Source: Taibaiella sp.
GTDB lineage: Bacteria; Bacteroidota; Bacteroidia; Chitinophagales; Chitinophagaceae
DNA length: 64,000 bases
Direction: 5' to 3'
NCBI GenBank assembly: GCA_019638495.1
Contig: JAHBTQ010000001.1
Span: 248,001 to 312,000 of the forward strand
Shown here: positions 16,969 to 27,200 of the stretch, one piece after another
Position numbering within the stretch: position 1 is the stretch's first letter
How the letters are laid out: each line of letters begins with the position of its first letter
Program-made: the position numbers and the translations under genes
The notes under the pieces: model-generated
What the model was told of the DNA's origin: nothing
The model's database searches: none
Seen by the model: the letters and a program-made list of their open reading frames with translations, nothing else

Positions 16969-18315
16969 TTAGTTTATTTCCCTTTGTTCCTCTTTCACCC
17001 CATTCTTCTTCCCCATTATGCCCACTATTGCTATCGCATTCAGCATCGGCAACACCCAAAATACCCGATACTGGAACCGATAAATTACCGTTGAGCCAAC
17101 CGATGTAACAAAAGCATTTACCACAAAGAACAAAAGCACAATGCCATAAATTAAAACCAGGTCTTGGCCCAGTTTTCGCCTCTGCTGCAACAAGATCATC
17201 GACGTAGTCACGAAGAACAGCATGTAAAAAAGGTTGCCTGCGCCGCTGCTTAGCTCACCATGATATTGCCTTGACAACATTGCCTCGTTCTGTTCATCCG
17301 GAAAAAAAGTACCTATCCGCTGAATGGGTGATGACCAGAACCCCTGAACTGATGCTTTGCGCGGAGCTTGTACATGTGTCAATTGTCTTGCAGTGCTTAT
17401 AGCCGCTTTTTGTGCAAACATGCGCAGATACCGGGGAGTCGTGAGCACATCATGTATTATCACATCAAAATCTGTCTTCGTGCTGTCCCAGCCACCCGCC
17501 TTATACAGCGCACTTTGCTCTCCCCACAAAAAATCCCATGAAAAATCCGGGATATCGTTTTTGTACTGGCATATCCGCAGATTTTTCTTCTCGCAGTTCT
17601 CATCCAGGTAACGGCTTAGTATACCCGTCTCTGCAAACTTGGTTACCATAAAAACATGTGTGCCCCGCGAATACACAAATCCATATCCATTAGCTGCATT
17701 AACGCTACACATCAGTGTCCAGCCTGCACCTGACAATAACACCAATACCCCCGCCTTCGCCAGCACTTCCCTGCGTTTGCGCAACAGCGCCCAGCCACCA
17801 ATACTCAAAGCAAACAACAAGAGTATCAGGAAATGTGAATTGTGAACGATAACCGAAAGAAATATCACGAGTACATACGTAATACGGGATGTGACTGTCG
17901 CATGTTCATCTGCTATAAAGAGCAGTATGCCGAGCAGCAGCGTAGCTGCAAAAACATCGGGCATAAGATAATCGCAAACCCAGGCTACGCATGTAAATGC
18001 AACCAAAGTTGCTGACAATGCCATGTAGACCCGATGTGTACGATCGCCTAATAACATACGCATGAGCCTGTGAAGAAGCCATGCGGTAAGCAAACACTGT
18101 GCAATAACCGTATACCATAGAGACGACCAAAGACTGGTATAGCGAATGAACCAGCCATAGAAAGGCGAACGGTCTTTGGGAATGAGGTTACGTACACCAG
18201 ACTCAATGTAGGCTCCGGTATCACTTTCCGTTAGCGGAAAGCCGTTATACAGCGCTACCACCAGCAACATCAGTGCCGTTAGCAATACATGTACTATGGA
18301 CCTTTTTGCCGTCAT
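16969..18315 (-). CDS. Polytopic membrane protein, paralogue B of a tandem pair
   Basis: 448 residues with about ten hydrophobic segments. It opens MTAKRSIVHVLLTALMLLVV, then ALYNGFPLTESDTGAYIESG, and continues DRSPFYGWFIRYTSLWSSLW. These points correspond one for one with the upstream paralogue at 18315-19676 (ALYNGYPIVDTGTTAFVEQA; CTPFYGIFIKVTSLGWSLWF; CSANAAKHHGFVFARGK against CSVNAANGYGFVYSRGT). The acidic residue after the first membrane helix and the multi-helix layout recall GT-C glycosyltransferases, but no family motif is definite. The start overlaps the paralogue's stop by one base (TAATG), so they are co-translated. Confidence 0.7.
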   Translation of the reverse strand: MTAKRSIVHVLLTALMLLVVALYNGFPLTESDTGAYIESGVRNLIPKDRSPFYGWFIRYTSLWSSLWYTVIAQCLLTAWLLHRLMRMLLGDRTHRVYMALSATLVAFTCVAWVCDYLMPDVFAATLLLGILLFIADEHATVTSRITYVLVIFLSVIVHNSHFLILLLFALSIGGWALLRKRREVLAKAGVLVLLSGAGWTLMCSVNAANGYGFVYSRGTHVFMVTKFAETGILSRYLDENCEKKNLRICQYKNDIPDFSWDFLWGEQSALYKAGGWDSTKTDFDVIIHDVLTTPRYLRMFAQKAAISTARQLTHVQAPRKASVQGFWSSPIQRIGTFFPDEQNEAMLSRQYHGELSSGAGNLFYMLFFVTTSMILLQQRRKLGQDLVLIYGIVLLFFVVNAFVTSVGSTVIYRFQYRVFWVLPMLNAIAIVGIMGKKNGVKEEQREIN

Positions 18316-19676
18316 TATTCTTCCTTTGCTTTTATAACGATGCGAAATTCAGAATTGCGGTATTGACTAATGAGCAACAGAATATTGGTGACCGGCAGCA
18401 CCCAGGCTATCCTGTATTGAAACCGTGGACTCACGCTGCCAAACGCACCTACGATAATAGCCTTGAACACGAAGAACGAGAATATGATGGTGTATATGCC
18501 TCGCCACATTGCCTTCTCATCACTATATGGAAGAAGATATACCCACAGGGAGGACAATAACATCACGAGTAAATACACCGTACTAAATACCGATGCATCA
18601 AGCAGACCTTGCTGCTGCTGGGATGTGGCATACTCCCGCGATTCATCGCTGTAATAGTTCTTTACTTTCTTATACGGTTCCGACTCCTTTCCATATGCAG
18701 GAAACTCAGACGGTGGCACCACAAAAACCAATTGCTGCAAAGCGGACACCGCTGCCTTTCGCGCAAACATACCCGCATAAACAGGCGATGAGAACACACC
18801 GGTAAGTACACGGCTATATTCTGTCGCTCCGCTATCCCATCCACCAAAGCGGTAAAGAGGGCTCTCGCCAGATCCCAGAAATTCAGTCTGTGACGTTGGT
18901 ATCTTTTGCCCGGCCTCACACATCCTGTATCCCCCCTTCGGACACTTGTCGTTCAAAAAAGCATTGAGCACACCCATTTCCGCAAGCCTGCTCACAAGAA
19001 AAATATTCTTCCCTCTCGCAAAAACAAAACCATGATGTTTAGCTGCATTGGCACTGCACATCACCAGCCAGAACGCGCCACATGCAGCCAGCAGCCACAT
19101 ACTCCTGCGTAGCTTAGTCCCGTCTTTCGCCTTCCACGCACGCACACCAAACAACATACCGCAACCCAAAGCCACGGCAAAATGAGAGAAATGCATAGAA
19201 ATTGCCAACAGGGCAAAGGCGCTGTAGCTCAGCACGATCAGGCTTTTAGCTTTTTCATCGCAAAACAGAAGCAATACAGACAGTAATAATATAGGCGCAA
19301 ACACATCTGCCATGAGTTGCGATACCACCCAGGAGACCCCGGTAAGTGAAACAACCACTACCACGAGCCATAGCATAGTGCTAAACTGCGGCTGGTAATC
19401 TCCCCGATCAAACAAAACATAGATGTAACGAATGAGTAAAGCAGAGAGTAGTAGCGCCTGCACCATCACGGGAAACCAAAGCGACCATCCGAGGCTGGTG
19501 ACCTTTATGAAAATACCGTAGAATGGGGTACAGTCCGGGGTGAAATGCGGGTAGGCCGCCTGCTCCACAAAGGCTGTAGTGCCCGTATCAACGATTGGGT
19601 ATCCATTATACAGCGCCGCGATCATAAGCAGAAAACCTGCTATGAAAAACAGCCCTATATATTCAAATCTTCTCAC
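18315..19676 (-). CDS. Polytopic membrane protein, paralogue A of a tandem pair
   Basis: 453 residues, about ten membrane helices, first helix FIAGFLLMIAALYNGYPIVD followed by TGTTAFVEQA. The loop between the helices carries PFYGIFIKVTSLGWSLWFPV, shared with the gene downstream. A long non-membrane region near residues 230-330 (FLGSGESPLYRFGGWDSGAT) matches LWGEQSALYKAGGWDSTKTD in the paralogue. A GT-C-like glycosyltransferase or lipid-linked sugar enzyme is a guess only. It is divergent from the GH3 gene and heads a run of minus-strand genes toward rplU. Confidence 0.7.
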   Translation of the reverse strand: MRRFEYIGLFFIAGFLLMIAALYNGYPIVDTGTTAFVEQAAYPHFTPDCTPFYGIFIKVTSLGWSLWFPVMVQALLLSALLIRYIYVLFDRGDYQPQFSTMLWLVVVVVSLTGVSWVVSQLMADVFAPILLLSVLLLFCDEKAKSLIVLSYSAFALLAISMHFSHFAVALGCGMLFGVRAWKAKDGTKLRRSMWLLAACGAFWLVMCSANAAKHHGFVFARGKNIFLVSRLAEMGVLNAFLNDKCPKGGYRMCEAGQKIPTSQTEFLGSGESPLYRFGGWDSGATEYSRVLTGVFSSPVYAGMFARKAAVSALQQLVFVVPPSEFPAYGKESEPYKKVKNYYSDESREYATSQQQQGLLDASVFSTVYLLVMLLSSLWVYLLPYSDEKAMWRGIYTIIFSFFVFKAIIVGAFGSVSPRFQYRIAWVLPVTNILLLISQYRNSEFRIVIKAKEE

Positions 19677-19795
19677 CGTTGTTGCTGAGCGCGTAAGTTA
19701 CAATTAAACGCTAATCAAGTTACATTCTTGCTCCACTCAAGGCATACTGGCATCGGCGGAATTTATTATTACCTTTATTCCCGAATCTTTGACGG

Positions 19796-21292
19796 ATGAA
19801 AATTAAATCTTTCCTCGCACGACCATATGCATCTATTGTGCATTCAAAAGTCCGAAAAGGAATGGCAACCGCAGTTGCTGATCAGCAACAGATTCTACAA
19901 TACCTGGTGAAGTATGGCAGCAAGACAGCCTTTGGCGCAGAGCATAACCTGGGCCAGGTAAAGACATACGAAGACTTCAAGGCGGCTGTTCCCATCAGGG
20001 ACTACGAAGCATTTACCCCTTATATCAACAAAATAAAAGAGGGAGGCCAAAACATATTGTGGAAAGGCAAACCCATCTATTTCGCTAAAACGTCTGGCAC
20101 CACGAGCGGCGTCAAGTATATACCCATTACCAAAGAATCGATACCAAACCATATTGCCGGCGCGCGCGATGCCCTTCTCTGTTATATGGCAGAAAGCGGC
20201 AACACTGCCTTTGCCGATGGCAAGATGATATTTCTTTCCGGCTCTCCTGAGCTGGAACGTGTGGGCGGCATACCTACCGGACGGCTCAGCGGAATAGTAA
20301 ACCACTACATACCGCGTTACCTCCGTGGAAACCAGCTCCCATCTTACGAAACAAACTGCATAGAGGACTGGGAAACAAAACTGGGCAAAATTGTAGAAGA
20401 GACCTTTGGCGAAAACATGACGCTGATAAGCGGTATACCTCCATGGATGCAGATGTATTTTGACTGGCTATCTGCAAAGGCTGATGGCAAGAAAATAAAG
20501 GAGCTCTTCCCAAAACTTCAGGTTATAGTGCACGGTGGCGTAAACTTTGAACCCTACAAAACCAGGCTCATGGAAAGCCTGGGCGGAGAAGTGGCTTTCA
20601 TTGAAACCTTCCCTGCTTCAGAAGGCTTTTTTGCCTTCCAGGACAAGCAGGATACCGAGGGGCTGCTACTGAACACCGACGCCGGCATATTCTATGAGTT
20701 CGTTCCCGCTGCAGAAATTCATAACGAAAACCCCACCCGCCTTTCGCTTGCGGATGTAAAAGTGGGCGAGAATTATGCGCTCGTGGTCAGCACCAATGCC
20801 GGCCTGTGGGGATACAGCATTGGCGACACCGTCCGCTTTGTAAGCACAGAGCCCTACAGGCTTGTGGTGACTGGCAGAGTGAAGCATTTCATCTCAGCAT
20901 TCGGCGAGCATGTGATTGGCGAAGAGGTGGAATATGCCATGAAAAAGGCCGCACAGGAGCACAATGTGCACATAACCGAATTTACCATTGCACCTAAAAT
21001 ACAGGTGACAGGAGAACTACCCTATCATGAGTGGTTTGTAGAATTTGAAACTATGCCGGAAGACATGACAAAGTTCTCGGCAACAGTGAACAACTACTTA
21101 CGCGGAAAGAATATCTACTATGAAGACCTTATGGCCGGTAACATCCTGCAGCCGCTGAAAATAACCCCGATGAAAAAAAATGCCTTCATAGAATACATGA
21201 AGTCCATCGGAAAGCTTGGTGGGCAGAACAAAGTGCCACGCCTGGGCAACGACCGCAAAATAGCGGACGCCCTGCAACCATGGATAGCATAG
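19796..21292 (+). CDS. GH3-family acyl-acid-amido synthetase-like protein
   Basis: 498-residue adenylate-forming enzyme of the GH3 superfamily. Plant GH3 proteins conjugate auxin or jasmonate to amino acids through an acyl-adenylate. The sequence has the ATP-binding motif FAKTSGTTSGVKYIPITKES, the region GLWGYSIGDTVRFVSTEPYR and VTGRVKHFISAFGEHVIGEE, in the usual order and total length. In Bacteroidota this family is widespread, and its substrate is unknown; I make no substrate claim. A partial -7 box TACCTTTA lies at 19770-19777, 18 bases before the ATG. The stop abuts the stop of the convergent giant gene with no gap. Confidence 0.88.
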   Translation: MKIKSFLARPYASIVHSKVRKGMATAVADQQQILQYLVKYGSKTAFGAEHNLGQVKTYEDFKAAVPIRDYEAFTPYINKIKEGGQNILWKGKPIYFAKTSGTTSGVKYIPITKESIPNHIAGARDALLCYMAESGNTAFADGKMIFLSGSPELERVGGIPTGRLSGIVNHYIPRYLRGNQLPSYETNCIEDWETKLGKIVEETFGENMTLISGIPPWMQMYFDWLSAKADGKKIKELFPKLQVIVHGGVNFEPYKTRLMESLGGEVAFIETFPASEGFFAFQDKQDTEGLLLNTDAGIFYEFVPAAEIHNENPTRLSLADVKVGENYALVVSTNAGLWGYSIGDTVRFVSTEPYRLVVTGRVKHFISAFGEHVIGEEVEYAMKKAAQEHNVHITEFTIAPKIQVTGELPYHEWFVEFETMPEDMTKFSATVNNYLRGKNIYYEDLMAGNILQPLKITPMKKNAFIEYMKSIGKLGGQNKVPRLGNDRKIADALQPWIA

Positions 21293-24200
21293 TTATCGTA
21301 TCAGCGTGATGTCTCCTTTCAGCACTCTTTGCGTTCCATCGGCTTCACGAACCACGAGGAAATAGAAATAAGTGCCGATATCGCATGGTCTGCCTTTCTC
21401 TGTTCCATCCCATCCGGCATCCGGGTCTGAATCATTGAAATAGATACGTTGGCCCGGCCTGTTGTAGATAGCCAGCTGCACAAAACGCTTTGCAGATATG
21501 CCTCGTATCCGGAACACATCATTGCGCCCGTCACCATCCGGCGTAAATGCCGTAGGCACGTACACATCCATATCCTCTACAGTGATCGTAACACTTGCAG
21601 TGTCATAGCAGCCCTCACCATTAGTGCCGGTGACGGTATAGGTTACTGTTTCGCGCGGTGTGGAAAGTGGCGTTGCCGAATGTGCATCATCGAGCCAGCT
21701 ATCAGGCGCCCAGTGCCATGAATCAGCCCCCTCAGCATACAACCTTATAGACGCACCTAGCCCGATAGTCTGGGATCCCGTCACATTCACGAGGTGCGGC
21801 CGCGCCACAACTGTAACCGGCAGGCTGGCCTTTGCTTCACAATCCAGCAATGTGTAGGTGACTGTATAGATACCAGACGCCGATGTCTCGGCATTTTCAC
21901 GCAGCACTGTGGCTCCCGCTGCACTGCCACCATCCGGGTATAGCCAGTTAAACTCTCCCGCCCCTACCGCATCTGTAGCCTTCAATTCCAGTGTCTGCCC
22001 TTCGCATGGGGTGGTTGCTACCGGTACCGGCGGTGGCGGCGCTCCGGGATATGCAAGTACGAATGGCCCTAGTACCTGGCACACACATCCATAGGCTGAG
22101 CGTATCACTACGTTGGTATAAGTACCGGGCGCAAGCCCTGACAGCGAAACAACACCACCAGCATCAGCAGTACCGGAGACAGACGTTACTGTTCCACCGA
22201 ATGAGTAACCTATGTCATAGACTGCGCCTGCTACCATCCCGGAAAATAATAGTGCACCATCAGCGATCTTACAGCCACTTGGGTTCAGCACGTTTGTGGC
22301 AGCAGGCGTAGGCGACTCATGTACTATTGCAGCAACCGTCGTCGTCACTGTACAGATCCCTATCGTCACACCTACCGAGTACACGCCGCTGTTCGACGGC
22401 ATCGCCGGAGATATCTGTGCATGTGCAGTGGTAGCTGTGAACCCTGACGGACCATCCCAGCGCCAGGTAACACCCGTCGTTGGGCTCGAAGCTGAAAGCT
22501 GTAATGTGTCTCCCTGGCATGGCTCATTAGCGGCCGCGATGGCAGCCGCGGGCATGCCTATTGCCGTAAGCATTATGGACATAACGTTCGATGTGCAACC
22601 CTGGGCGTCTGTAACGCTAATAGATGTATAGGCACCTGGCACTAGCCCGGGTATAACAATAGACCCGGTTGCATCCGTCGTATCGGCTACTGTCACGGAC
22701 GATGAGAACGTATAGTGTAGCGCATAAGGCGCACCTGGCAACAGACCTAACAATGTTAGCGAGCCCGGCGAACCTGTGCAGACAGGCTTCACGGGCACAA
22801 TGCCGCTAATGGTGGGCGATTGGTTCACAGTTACCACGGTCCATGTGCGGCAAGCACCTATTGCGTACGTGACACTGGCTGTGCCACCCGCTACGCCAGA
22901 CACTGTGCCTGCGCTGGTTATGGTTGCCACAATGGTCGGCGAGCAGCTCCACGTTCCACCCGCCGTTGCATTGGTAAGAGATATTCCCGAACCACTGCAC
23001 ACCGGCACATTACCGGCTATAGGCGCGGGAGTGGTCATCACGGTCACCACAGTCACCGGCGAGCTACAGGTAGATACTGTATAGGAAACAAACGCAGTCC
23101 CTGCACCAACACCTGTCACTATGCCGGTCACACTATCTACTGTCGCCACGGAAGGGTTAAGACTCACCCATGTACCGCCAGCCATTGCATTGGAGAGTGT
23201 GCAACTGTTCCCCACACACATGGGCGTGCTTCCTGTATTTGGTCCTGGTAATGGATTTACAGTAGCGATAGTTGTTACTATGCCGCACGGACTTGAAAAA
23301 CTAATAAGCGCAGTACCTGCTGAGACCGCCGTGAGTATGCCGGTAACTGATGTAATGCTTGCTACAGTCGGGTCCGCACTTATCCAGAAGCCCGGTGCTG
23401 CATTGGTAAGCGTTATGCTATTGCCCAGGCACACAGGCACATTGCCCATCACAGCGCTGACAAGTGGTGTCACAGTTGCAATTGCAAATGTTGCGCCACA
23501 CCCGGTCACATAAGACACCGTTGCAGTTCCTATACCTACTCCGCTCAGCACACCTGCTGACGATATCGTTGCAATTGATGACGGTGCGCAAGTCCATGTG
23601 CCACCGGGCGCAGCATTTCCCAGCACGATCGTATTACCAATACACACAGGCGCATTACCACTTATCAGGCTCGGGAGCCCGTTGACTGTAACCATCGCAT
23701 AGACCGCTCCGCATGTAGTGGTGTACGTCACCATTACTGTGCCCGCACTCATTCCTGTTACAACCCCGGTAGGTGCCACAAGAGCTACAGAAGTAGCAGC
23801 AGCGCTCCAGGTACCACCGGGTACAGCATTGCCCAGCGTCATGGTGCTACCTGCACAAATCGGCACATTTCCGGTTATAGCTCCGGGTAACGGATTGATC
23901 GTAACAATGGCCATAGACGGCCCACACGACGTAGAATAGACCACCGCAGCAGTTCCGGCAGACAAACTGGACACTAGCCCTGTGCTACTCACCGTTGCCA
24001 CCGACGATGGAGAACAGGTCCATGTGCCCCCCGGCAGCGCACAACTAAGACTCACTGTGCCACCCATACAAACCGGCACGCTTCCGGTAACAGGAAGCGG
24101 AGTAGCACTCACCGTCGCTATCGTCGATACGGCGTTGCAGATGCTTGTATAACTCACTATGGCTGTACCCGGCGCAATAGACACAAGAATACCTGCCGGA

Positions 24201-27200
24201 CTGATAGTAGCAACGGACGATGGCGTGCATGTCCACGTACCACCCGGCACAGAGTTTCCAAGGGGCAGGCTGTATACCGGGCATATCGGTGCATTACCTG
24301 TTATTGGTCCCGCAAGGGCATGAACAGTCACCAGCGTATTCGCTGCCGTGCAAATGTGTGTATAGGTAATAACCGCCAGGCCGGCTCCTACCGAGGTCAC
24401 AACACCACTGCTGCTGATAGTAGCCACCGATGATGGATTACAGCTCCAGGTGCCTCCTGCCAGCGAATTTGCAACGGCGTATGTAGCGCCGGGGCATGTC
24501 GGCATGCTTCCGGCAATAGGTCCGGGTAAAGGATGAACCGTAACAACCGCACCAACATTAGCACATGTGGTCAGGTACGATACTACTGCCGTTCCTGTAG
24601 TGATACCCGAGAGCCCACCGGTCGGCGAAACTGATGCAATGGTCGCAGGCGTGCACGTCCATGTGCCGCCACTGAGCGTATTGCCAAGGGTAATAGTACT
24701 GGCAGGACAAACCGGCACATTACCTGTGATCGGCCCCGGCAGCCCGTTTACAGTTACGGTTACTGCAAGTGCGCTGCATGCGGTATTGTAAGAGATCGTA
24801 GCAGTACCTGCACCAACTGCCGTTACCACACCTGCCGCACTTATAGTAGCTACAGACGATGGGCTGCATGTCCATGCACCACCGCCCAGGCTGTTCGCCA
24901 ATGTCATCGTATTTCCGGGACAGAGCGGCGCGTTGCCTGTTATTGGCCCTGCCAAGGCATTTACCGTTACCACCACAGAAGCAGCGGCACAGGTTGTTGT
25001 ATAGGTTATTATGGACGTACCTGCAGATATAGCCGATACTATCCCACCGGCCCCTATGGTAGCTACCGCAGCATTACTGCTGCTCCACGTTCCGCCAGCT
25101 AGTGTATCTGTAAGTGTGTTTGTATTGCCAGGGCACATAGGCGCATTCCCCGCTATAGCACTGGGCAGTCCCGTAACAGTCACTACCGCACCAACACTTG
25201 CACAGGTCGTAGCATATGAAATGATGGCGGTTCCGGGTGCAACACCGCTCACTGTTCCGGCCGGCGATATAGTCGCTCTTGAAGTTGGAGTACTACTCCA
25301 TGTGCCGCCCGCAAGACTGTTGCCAAGTGTGAGACTTTTGCCGGGACATACCGGCGCAACACCCGAAATGGATCCGGGCAATGCATGAACCGATACTATT
25401 GCAGATACGCTGCCGCAGGCAGTGGTGTAAGATACCGTCGCTGTGCCTGCTGCTACGCCCGTGAGAAGTCCCGCAGCGCTTATGGTTGCAACTGTTCCCG
25501 GCGAACAAGTCCATGTGCCGCCTGTAAGCGAATTGGATAACATTACGGAATTACCTGGACATACCGGTGTCACGCCTGTTATCGCACCCGCTACCGGGTT
25601 CACAGTGAATATTGTGGTAATCGTTTGACATGTTGTTGTGTATGATATTATGGCCGTACCCGGTGCGACGGCCGTCACAACTCCTACCGTGTTCACAGTT
25701 GCTATGCCCGGCGAGCCGCTTATCCACGTTCCACCGGCAAGTGCGTTACCGAGTGCTGCTGTCGTGCCCGGGCAAATCGGAGCATTACCCGTAATCGCGC
25801 CCGGCAGCGGCAACACAGTACCCACGCCCGTTGCAGTGCCGCACGTTGTCGTGTAGGTAACGTTCACTGTGCCTGCAGCCACGCCCGAAAGATTGCCGGA
25901 TGCGTCTATTGTCGCAACAGATGTGGGTGAACAACTCCAGGTTCCGCCGCCCAGGCTGTTTGTAAGCAATACAGAGGCTCCCGGGCACACCGGCGATAGT
26001 CCGGCAATAGCTCCGGGTAATGCAGTAACCGTCGCAGTCGCAGATACACTACCGCATCCTGTAGCATAAGTGACAATAGTAGTACCCGGCGCAACACCGC
26101 TTAGCGTGCCACCTGCACTTATTGTCGCAACCCCCGCCGGGCCTACGCTCCACGCACCGCTGGCCAGCGAATTAGACAGAGCGATCGACGCTGCAGGACA
26201 CACCGGCACATTACCTGCAATGGCTCCCGGCGTGGGCAACACAGTCACCACCACCCCAGATGCACCACATGCAGTGGTATAAGACACTGTAGCTGTCCCG
26301 GTCGAAATGCAGGTTACGTTTCCGCTTGCATCCACAGACGCCACAGACAATGGACTACACGACCACGTACCACCGCCAACAGAATTTGAAAGAACAATTG
26401 AGGCGCCGGGACAAGCCGGCGCATTACCCGTTATCGCACCGGCAGGCGCATTGACGGTTACTACCGTTGACACAGAGGCACAGGTAGTCATATAGCTCAC
26501 GGTAGCAGTGCCTGCGGCTATCGCTGTAACTACTCCACCAGAACTAATAGTCGCTACCGTCGCAGGGCTACAACTCCAGGTGCCGCCCACAAGAGAATTT
26601 GAAAGTGTGATTGTTGTTGCCGGGCACAACGGCGTATTCCCCGCAATGGCTCCGGGCAGTGCCAGAACCGTTACTACCGTGCCTACCGCAGCACAACCCG
26701 TGGTGTATGAAACCACCGCAGTGCCCGAAGCCACTCCTGAAACATTTCCACTCGCATCCACTGTCGCGATCGTTGCAGGTGTGCAGCTCCACGTTCCGCC
26801 GGTCACTGAGTTACCAAGCGCAATAGTTGTGGCCGGGCAAAAAGGCACATTACCCGTAATGGCTCCCGGCATCGGGCTTACTGTCACCACCGCAGTCACA
26901 CTGCTACATGTTGTCGTGTAAGACACTGTCGCGGTACCCGGCGCCACTCCCGACACCACTCCCCCTGACGTTATAGTTGCAACCGATGTCGGAGATATTG
27001 TCCATGCGCCACCCGCCAACGAGTTGGTGAGTGTAATGCTCGCCGCCGGGCAAACGGGTACATTCCCGGAGATACTTCCCGGCAGATCGTTGACTGTCAC
27101 CACTGCATATACTGTGCCACAGGCCGCAGTGTAGGTTACACTGGCGGTGCCGCCGGAAACACCTGTCAACACGCCTGTGGAAGAAATAGTTGCAATAGAC

